From assembly GCF_011386835.1 (NCBI RefSeq), contig NC_088800.1:12238572-12302571 (forward strand): a stretch of DNA of 64,000 nucleotides. Reading direction: 5' to 3'. The translations under genes and the position numbers were made by a program. The DNA is from Chrysemys picta bellii (taxonomy: Eukaryota > Chordata > Testudines > Emydidae). Positions within the stretch are counted from its first letter, which is position 1, and the number at the start of each line of letters is the position of its first letter. The notes beneath the pieces are model-generated. The model was not told the DNA's origin, searched no databases, and saw only the letters and a list, made by a program, of their open reading frames with translations. This document shows, one piece after another, positions 57,058 through 64,000 of this stretch.

Positions 57058-57403
57058 TCATAGATTCTAGGACTGGAAGGGACCTCGAAAGGTCATCAAG
57101 TCCAGTCCCCTGCCCTCATGGCAGGTCCAAATACTGCCTAGACCATCCCTGATAGACATTTATCTAACCTACTCTTAAATATCTCCAGAGATGGAGATTC
57201 CACAACCTCCCTAGGCAATTTATTCTAGTGTTTAACCACCCTGACAGTTAGGAACTTTTTCCTAATGTCCAACCTAAACGCCCATTGCCTCTTGTTCTAT
57301 CCTTAGGGGCTCAGATAAACAAGTTTTCTCCCTCCTCCTTATGACACCCTTTTAGATACCTGAAAATTGCTATCATGTCCCCTCTCAGTCTTCTCTTTTC
57401 CAA
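57058..57403 (-). mobile_element. CR1 LINE 3' fragment
   Basis: The segment is parallel to 45960-46320: it begins on plus with ATAGATTCTAGGACTGGAAG and reads back through the C-terminal tail (KKFLTVRVV and LRGDMIAIFRYLKGC on minus) to about 57403. It has small indels. It is a short 5'-truncated copy. Confidence 0.9.
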
Positions 57404-58212
57404 AGATCATTTAGCCAGGTGAGTACATGGAGATCAATTTCTCTCTGTGCCTAGAGTCCACTCTTCTTAACGCTCTGTGCAATTAAAGTAGCACACTGAG
57501 TAGGCATCGGAAGAAAAAAAAATTCCAAACTAATTTACATTTTAATGAATTTTTAATTGAACTAAAATCTGTTGTTTCTGTTTAAAGATGCAGTGTTGAC
57601 TTTGTGGTCTGTGCTGCCGCGAGCCAAGTGGGATCTTAATGTGATAAAAACAATGATAATGCTAAGCTTAATTAGCTTTGAGAGCCTGTCTGGTAAAGCA
57701 GCATGGAATATGGGAATAAAAGCGTTACCCTCCAATGATACTGAATTTAGAAAGTGGGAGGCTGGGGCAGGATCTGCACTGCTGGGACTAGCTGTGAAAC
57801 GATAGCCAGTGTTGTTCGTTGGGATCAACAGATCTCCAGATCTGGAGTTGGACAGAAACCTGGCCCAGGGTGTTAGGACTTTTCTGTTGTGCTTTGATCA
57901 GAGATCATCCATTAGGATCAAGTGGGTTTATCCCATGTGTTCAGTTTCCTTTGACTGTAGGGTCTTCTGACCACCTTCAGCCAAATCCAAACTTTTGGGA
58001 TAGCCAGTTTCTGAACCCGAGCATGGATTTTCAAATGGCCTCTGTTTATAATGGGCGGAACCAATACTTGACACCCAGCATTTCCACCCTTTCCAGGCCT
58101 GGAGCTGAATGTTGCAGGCATGGGACCATTTCTAGTTTCTGTGTCTTATTGGAACAATGCCCAGAACAGTACGTGCTCTTACCCCTCACATGGCTGCTGA
58201 GTGGAGAAGACC
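57404..58212. other. 5' flank: candidate conserved segment
   Basis: 57540-57720 is AT-rich and unique with TTTTTAATTGAAC and GCTTAATTAGC motifs, compatible with an enhancer but untested. No gene is recognised. Confidence 0.35.
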
Positions 58213-58220
58213 CTCTAGCC

Positions 58221-58531
58221 CAGGGGTCGGCAACCTTTCAGAAGTGGTGTGCCGAGTCTTCATTTATTCACTCTAATTTAAGGTTTCACCTGCCAGTAAT
58301 ACATTTTAACGTTTTTAGAAGATCTCTTTCTATAAGTCTATAATATATAACAAAACTATTGTTGTATGTAAAGTAAATAAGGTTTTTAAAATGTTTAAGA
58401 AGCATCATTTAAAATTAAATTAAAATGCAGAGCACCCCGGACCGGTGGTCAGGACCCGGGCAGTGTGAGTGCCACTGAAAATCAGCTCGAGTGCCGCCTT
58501 TGGCACATGTGCCATAGGTTGCCTACCCCTG
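58221..58531 (+). mobile_element. hAT-type MITE, 311 bp, perfect TSD
   Basis: The ends CAGGGGTCGGCAACCTTTCA and ATAGGTTGCCTACCCCTG are imperfect inverted repeats. The exact 8-bp TSD CTCTAGCC is at 58213-58220 and 58532-58539. The AT-rich interior (GTAATACATTTTAACG) is shared with 58582-58815 in reverse. Confidence 0.93.
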
Positions 58532-58581
58532 CTCTAGCCTGTAGTGAAGGCCAAAGGCAGACACTAGAGATGGATCTGGAC

Positions 58582-58815
58582 CAGGGGTCAGCAACATATG
58601 GCACGCATGCCAAAGGCGGCACGTGAGTTGATTTACTGTGGCATGCTACTGCCGGCCTGGGGTCCCAGCCGCCGGTCCGCTCAGCCTGCTGCCAGTCTGG
58701 GGTTCCATCCGCTGTCCCCTGTAACTGTAAAATGTATTACTGGCACGCGAAAGCTTAAATTACTGCAAATAAATGAAGACTTGGCACACCACTTCTGAAA
58801 GGTTGCCGACCCCTG
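58582..58815 (-). mobile_element. hAT-type MITE, 234 bp, inverted twin of 58221-58531
   Basis: It begins CAGGGGTCAGCAACATATGG and ends GGTTGCCGACCCCTG. Read on minus, it follows the same order as 58221-58531 (CTTTCAGAAGTGGTGTGCC, then GCCAGTAATACATTTTA), so it is a second, shorter copy in opposite orientation 50 bp away. The flanks share CTGGAC with a one-base offset (degraded TSD). Confidence 0.88.
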
Positions 58816-59385
58816 ACTGGACTGTAAAGTTGGAATCTACATCTGGAGCCAAACTTCCTCAAAAATCAGGGGCTAGAGAAGAGGGCAGGCGATTCATTTT
58901 AAAAATGGCAGCATGCAGGGATTTCTGCAGAGTTTCACACTGGAGATGAGCAGCCAAAACCCAAGATTCAAACACTCCCAGACTTTTAGCAGGCAGGGAT
59001 ATGCATACATGTATAATCAAGTTCCAGATTTCACAACTGGCCCATCTCTTTATAGTGGTATGTAAACAGGAGACACCCCAACTCTGTTTCTGACACATTA
59101 TACACACACTGAGTCAGGTACAAACTTACCCCCTGCCTCAGACTTCTCTTTAGTGCTATCTTAAATTACAACAGATCAACCTCACTGTTTCAAACATGGT
59201 TCCTTGCAATCTTCTGTGTTTCTGCCTCAGAGATGGACATTTTACTTCTTTTATATGCTTGGGTTGCAGCACATAGGACCCACCAGGTTTCCAGGTGAGT
59301 CAGCAAAATAGCTTTGCATATCCATGAAGGATTTCTAGCACATGATACCCTGTTACATGGATCTACCCAAAACTCTAGATCTGAA
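58816..59385. other. 5' flank: no recognised feature
   Basis: The stretch is unique-looking. No exon or repeat was recognised. Confidence 0.45.
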
Positions 59386-60654
59386 TGTGACGTTGCGCAG
59401 TCAATATGGTTTTATAAAAATATAAGTGAATATAATGTAACTGGAATATGCTTCATGCAAAAGGTCTCTTGTAAGGTATCATTACAAAGCTTATAATCTA
59501 CTGAGTGTGATCATCCCATTTGTATAAATGTACCACTCTTGTATCTAAAACTGGAAATATGAAATATAACTCTGAGGGCCTATTGTAATTATGTAAAGTG
59601 TGGGCCATTAATGATGGTTTGGAATCTTGATGACTCCCATTAACCAGGACCATTGTCTGCAGATGACTGTGTTTAAGAAGTGGGCTGTAGTCCACGAAAG
59701 CTTATGCTCTAATAAATTTGTTAGTCTCTAAGGTGCCACAAGTACTCCTGTTCTTTTTGCGGATACAGACTAACACAGCTGCTACTCTGAAACCTGTGGT
59801 TACCTGTTAGTCTTCCTGTATATGTGTGTGCTGGCAAGTGGGCAATGAAGTCTTGCAGTGACATGTGATCATGTCACCTGAACTGGTTCTTTTCCAGTGT
59901 GTGTGGGGGGGTGTGGAAACCCAGAGGGACAAAGGGTTCCTGCCTTATGCAAAAGATATATAAAGGAGTGAAAGAGAACAGAGAGGGGGAGCGGAGCCAT
60001 CATGAAGAATCCCCTAGCTATCACCTGAGCTGCAACAAGAGCTGTACCAGGGGAAAGAATTGTGCCCAGGCCTGGAAGGTGTCCAGTCTGAGAAAAACTT
60101 ACTGAAACATCTCTGAGGGTGAGATTATCTGTATTTAGTTTGATTAGACATAGATTTGCGCATTTTATTTTATTTTGCTTGGTGACTTACTTTGTTCTGT
60201 CTGTTACTACTTTGAACCACTTAAATCCTACTGTCTGTATTTAATAAAATCACTTTTTATTTAGTAATTTACTCAGAGTATGTATTAATACCTGAGGGAG
60301 CAAATAACTGTGCATATCTCTCTATCAGTGTTATAGAGGGCGAACAATTTATGAGTTTGCCCTGCATAAGCTTTATGCAGGGTAAAACGAATTTATCTGG
60401 GTTTAGACCCCATTGGGAGTTGGGCATCTGAGTGCCAAAGACAAGCACACTACTGTGAGCTGTTTTCAGGTAAACTTGCAGCTTTGGGACAAGTGATTCA
60501 GACCCTGCGTCTGTGTCTGGAGCCAGATGGGAGTGTCTGGCTCAGCAAGACAGGGTGCTGGAGTCCTGAGCTGGCAGGGAAAACAGAAGCAGGGGTAGTC
60601 TTGGTACATTGGGTGGCAGCTCCCAAGGGGGTTTCTGTGATCCAACCCATCACA
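59386..60654 (+). mobile_element. Long terminal repeat of an endogenous retrovirus-like element
   Basis: The LTR begins TGTGACGTTG and ends CCCATCACA, giving TGTGA/TCACA inverted termini. It has a TATA-like AAGATATATAAAGG at about 59951 and a polyadenylation signal AATAAA at about 60242. It is followed directly by a G and TGGCATAGTCG, positioned like a primer-binding site. Without the nested repeat at 59672-59793 it is about 1.15 kb. I recognise it as a common turtle LTR family from memory. It is an old, non-coding copy. Confidence 0.8.
59672..59793 (+). mobile_element. Penelope-like 3' fragment nested in the LTR
   Basis: GAAGTGGGCTGTAGTCCACG through CTCTAATAAATTTG, GGTGCCACAAGTACTCCTG and GCGGATACAGACTAACACAG matches the right arm of 2661-2865 plus about 45 bp of further 3' sequence. 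Flanks share CTGTG. It is 5'-truncated. Confidence 0.8.
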
Positions 60655-61070
60655 GTGGCATAGTCGAGCAGGATCTGTGCACAGCTGATTGCTTTGAGAT
60701 ACTGGTAGTGATTTTAAGTGAGTTTTAAGTGTGGTGGCTGGAGAACAGACGAAGTGGTTACTGGTTTGTTATTTTCTGTTTGCTTATTTCGGGAAAGGGA
60801 AGTAGGGACAGAAAAGGAAGCAAAATAAGTAAGAATGAAGATCAAAAGAAGCTAAAACTACACAAGTTGCAATTTGCCCAGAAAGACTGAACAATGGGTG
60901 CTGGGAATGTCTCTGTTAACTAAGAAGCCCCTGAGCTGAGTGCATCTCAGTTTCAGTGAACTGCAGATGGGTGTGGCCCAACCTCTGTCTGTGCTGAAGC
61001 TGACTGGAGTGTCTAACCTAGCAAGACAGGAGGGGAGGGGTGGTTTGCCATCCTGCATTTTTCATTGTCC
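60655..61070 (+). mobile_element. Leader region following the LTR, truncated
   Basis: This is sequence after the primer-binding-site-like TGGCATAGTCGAGCAGGA. It contains no sustained retroviral frame. From about 60893 to 61036 it resembles variant LTR sequence again (GTTAACTAAGAAGCCCCTGA, then GCATCTCAGTTTCAGTG; compare with the end of the LTR around 60480-60560), suggesting a rearranged or second partial LTR. The element is not intact; no gag, pol or env is recognised downstream. Confidence 0.5.
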
Positions 61071-61949
61071 TTTTTGCCTGAAATGTTGGTGATAATTTAA
61101 CATCTGATCACTAGGATCTGCACCGAGAGTCACCAAACTCATCTCACACATGCCCTCAAACAGCTATCAGGTGACAATAACTTTTGTTCACTACTCACAG
61201 GGGTTGGATTCACACTCACTGCTCCAAGGCTTGTAATAAAAATATCCTTTGTTTTGTGCATACTGGGAATGAAATGGGATGCAACCATACATGCACACTT
61301 TTACAGAAGCTTAAAAACCCTGCTTTATTTTAATCTGGATCAAGTCATCCCACCCCCGCCGCCCGCTTTCCCCCATCAGTTTTTACACAAGTGCTGGAGG
61401 TTTGGAGATGTTGAACCTTGTAATATTAAGGACCTACCCCCATCCCCCACAGTGTGTCTGCCTGATCTATTGCTCTCTAGACTAGGCTCAGCTGCCCCTC
61501 TCTACAGCAGGATAATCAGGACAGAGAGATCTTCTAATCTTCTCCCACCTCCATGGCTTTGGAAATTAGACCCCTCGCTGTCCTTTCCTCCTTTGCACCA
61601 GAACAAGTTTGCTATTGATTAGAGTGACAAATAAAGTGGTGTGAGCACAGCCCTTGGCCCGATCTTATCTCAGCAGAACTGGAACATTAGGAAATTAATG
61701 AAAGGGGAAAGAAATCGCTGGGATTTTTGAATTTCAATCAGGGGCACTGAGACCCCAAAAGCGGGGAGTATTAAGAGAGCTAATGTACTGCGTGCAGGAG
61801 CTCAGCTGGCTCCCACGTTCACACTAGACATCACAGTAGGAACTTGGCTAATCTTCCTGTGCCAGACAATCAACACGCTTGTTGTGGGAGGCAGGGTGAC
61901 TCTACACTGTAGCAGGCATGCGACAGAGAGAAATACCTTTCCAGGGTGA
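61071..61949. other. 5' flank: no recognised feature
   Basis: No gene is recognised. It has ordinary composition with a C-rich stretch at 61349-61375. Confidence 0.45.
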
Positions 61950-61957
61950 GTAGCTGG

Positions 61958-62081
61958 TAGGGTGACCAGACAGCAAGTGTGAAAAATCAGGACAGGGGGT
62001 GGGGGGTAATAGGAGCCAATATAAGAAAAAGACCCAAAAATCGGGACTGTCCCTATAAAATCGGGACATCTGGTCACCCTA
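61958..62081. mobile_element. MITE (TAGGGTGACCAG ends), 124 bp, perfect TSD
   Basis: The ends TAGGGTGACCAGAC and ATCTGGTCACCCTA are inverted. The exact 8-bp TSD GTAGCTGG is at 61950-61957 and 62082-62089. It is the same family as 31917-32042. Its exact TSD allows the family boundaries to be set with confidence. Confidence 0.93.
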
Positions 62082-62089
62082 GTAGCTGG

Positions 62090-62672
62090 GGAGGTAACAG
62101 TGTTACTAACATACGATGGCCTTGCTCAATTCCTTCTCGACTGGCCTGGTGAGTAGGGGGGGCTGCTCCATGCGGCCATGTGGAGTTGGAAGCCAGGAGC
62201 CCTTGTGCACACACAGACAGCAGGCCCTGTGCTTCACAGCTTACGTAGGTGTGATTGTATGCTTGCACACGCTGTTCAAAGGGGGAAGAGGGCCTCCTTG
62301 CATGTTTCCACCCATCAGCCGGCTGCACTTGTGTCAAAACACCCACAGTCTTTCCCATGGAAAAAAATGTCTTAAAAGCCAAGAAACATCTGTTCAAAGG
62401 GTGTGAGATCCCTCCACGTTTTTACAGAGATCCCCACTGGAGTCAGAGGGCACCTAATAGTTTTAAAATCTCCAAAGACTGGCCTGTAGTCGCATCTCAC
62501 TCTTTCCTTCCTTCCTGCAAAGATGGCCCTTTAAGGAAATTTGCCCTTCTTTCTTCATCTTCCTTTTCCTTCTCTTTTTCTGTCTCCTTTGCCTTCCTGG
62601 CTGATATTGTGGGAAAGCCACTGTCAAGTCAAAGGAGTGATTTTTTCCATTTTGTTCTGACAGTTCTGAGTT
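62090..62672. other. 5' flank: no recognised gene
   Basis: A T/C-rich stretch is at about 62545-62600 (TTCCTTTTCCTTCTC). Nothing else is recognised. Confidence 0.45.
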
Positions 62673-63056
62673 TCACGGTCGTTCAGATCTCCCGAGGGAG
62701 CGAGTAGCCACGTGAAAGCTCTGTCTTCTTCTCTCATGGGTCTCACCCTTACAGCTGACAGGTCCTGAGGAATGTAGCCGTGTGGGGAGATCACCGTTGC
62801 AGAGGCAATTTCTTGAGTAGCTAGGGACAATTCCCTGGAAGACTCTGAAAAATAGGACCAAGACTTTGAATTTGACCCAGTATTTTGAGGGGGTATAGTG
62901 TAGTAAGCCAAGCATCTGGACAATGCACTCCTGGTGACCCATGTTACAGCTACTCGCCTTCTTTAAGAGAGGTTTATTTCCATCCCTAGCTATGAACAAG
63001 TAATCCAGCCTGGAGGTTATGAAAGCGTGAAGGGCAAAGCTTTGAGTTAGGTTCAC
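62673..63056 (-). mobile_element. L2-like LINE reverse transcriptase C-terminal fragment
   Basis: On minus the frame reads AFITSRLDYL (family AFITSRLDYCN), then WVKFKVLVLFFRVFQGIVPSY (family FKILLLVYKALNGLAPSY), then LHSSGPVSCKGETHERRRQS and FHVATRSLG, matching the ...RLRSSG...RTKxGDRAFSVAAPRLWN region of L2-type LINEs. About 30 codons in the middle are missing. It is one long open but degenerate frame. Confidence 0.72.
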
Positions 63057-64000
63057 GACTCTATTTCAGATGCAGAAAGGGCCGAACATTCATTCTCAAA
63101 CTCTGTCAGTGAGGTTTCACTCGTTGAAAGACGGTAAAAAAATGTTGTTTCTTAAATGCCCTATGAGAAAAAAGAGGACTGTTCACATTTATAGCCTATT
63201 TCTGGAATTAACACTGCATGATGTGAACATTTGACCTGGTGCTACAGTAGAGAAGCTTCTAAAGGGAATGGTCATTGATCCTTTAAGTAATTGTGTGCAA
63301 GATCTCATCCCTGGGGTTCAACTTCTCCACTGCATCAAGATCAAGATTCTTGTCCTTGCCTCCAAAGCCTGCCAAACTCTGCTTCTCCCCATTTACTTGT
63401 TCTCTGTGCTCCGCTAATGAGGCCAGCTTGGGCTCATGCTCTGTTTCTCCCATAGCCGATCTTTAAGCTTTCTTCCATAATGCTCCTCATGCCTGGAGCA
63501 CCCTTCCTGAACTGATCTGCAAGGCCCTCTCATGTTCAGATCTGATTAACAGTCAGATCAGAAGCTGTCAGTGGGAGCTGCGGGGTCCCAGCAGCACTCC
63601 CACTTTCATTCAACAGCAACCAGGTTTGAAAAATTTGGCTAAAGATTCTTATTGACATGCACATGCCTTTAGTTAGAAGAGGAAGGGTGGCCTTGTGGTT
63701 AATGCACGGTGCTAAGATTTATGATCTTTCACGGACCTCCTGTGTGACCGTGGGAAAGTCACTTAGGCCATGTCTTCATTTGACCCAGGAGGTGTGATTA
63801 TCAGCTCACGGAGACATACCTGTTGTCATGCTGTCTGGAGTGGCTCACAAACGTGAGTGTGTACGTCAGGGCAGACTGTCAAAAACAGGCCACACACCCC
63901 AAACTGGTGGTATGTTCTATAAGCTGGGAATGGGCGACAGGGAATGGATCACTTGACGATTACCTGTTCTGTTCATTCCCTCTGGGGCACCTGGCATTGG
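63057..64000. other. 5' flank: MIR-like fragment, otherwise unassigned
   Basis: At about 63680-63765, GGTGGCCTTGTGGTTAATGC and later TCCTGTGTGACCGTGGGAAAGTCAC (shortened) show a MIR-like SINE on plus. The sequence at 63290-63560 resembles other degraded interspersed repeats but I cannot name it. No gene is recognised. Confidence 0.5.

Noticed and set aside
58582..58815. Mosaic MITE made from two families
   Set aside because: On reading the minus strand, both ends and the middle follow the order of the 58221-58531 family, so it is a single-family copy in reverse.

Overview
The window is nuclear DNA of a non-mammalian amniote, most likely a cryptodiran turtle. The evidence is a six-exon vertebrate gene with long introns, CR1 LINE copies ending in ATCTATGA-type 3' repeats, a tRNA-derived SINE of the tortoise Pol III / Cry type (24914-25090), a DIRS1-like YR retrotransposon, a Penelope-like foldback repeat, and many hAT-type and palindromic MITEs with intact target site duplications (TSDs). 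The species call is inferred from repeat content; the gene call rests on direct exon-by-exon translation.

Only one host gene is recognised: ST8SIA2 (alpha-2,8-sialyltransferase 2, the polysialyltransferase STX), on the minus strand. All six coding exons can be placed: exon 1 at 41181-41281, exon 2 at 26006-26068, exon 3 at 23467-23592, exon 4 at 22625-22882, exon 5 at 15689-15982 and exon 6 at 1-254. The window edge cuts exon 6 about ten codons before the expected stop. The joined exons give 365 residues without a stop or frameshift. All five introns are phase 2 with GT-AG ends (15434, 6642, 584, 2413 and 15112 bp for introns 5 to 1). The protein acts in the Golgi, where it builds polysialic acid on NCAM and a few other glycoproteins.

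Layout. From 1 to about 41.3 kb is the gene, whose introns hold CR1 (4.1-6.5 and 19.3-20.4 kb), a Penelope-like foldback, hAT-type MITEs, MIR-like SINEs, minisatellites (55-bp, 48-bp, about 89-bp, about 30-bp and a large C-rich array) and purine/pyrimidine-asymmetric tracts. From 41.3 to 41.7 kb is the GC-rich promoter-proximal region. From 41.7 to 64 kb is 5' flanking DNA with no recognised gene. It contains a CR1 3' end with a 260-codon open frame, a DIRS1-like element broken by two later insertions (an LTR exactly inside its RT frame and a hAT MITE), a second long LTR with a leader region, and twin inverted MITEs.

There is no prokaryotic-style gene cluster, CRISPR array or unknown multi-gene system here. 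The most unusual material is the nested-transposon archaeology, the strand-asymmetric array just inside intron 1, and a hammerhead-ribozyme-like core in the Penelope-like foldback.
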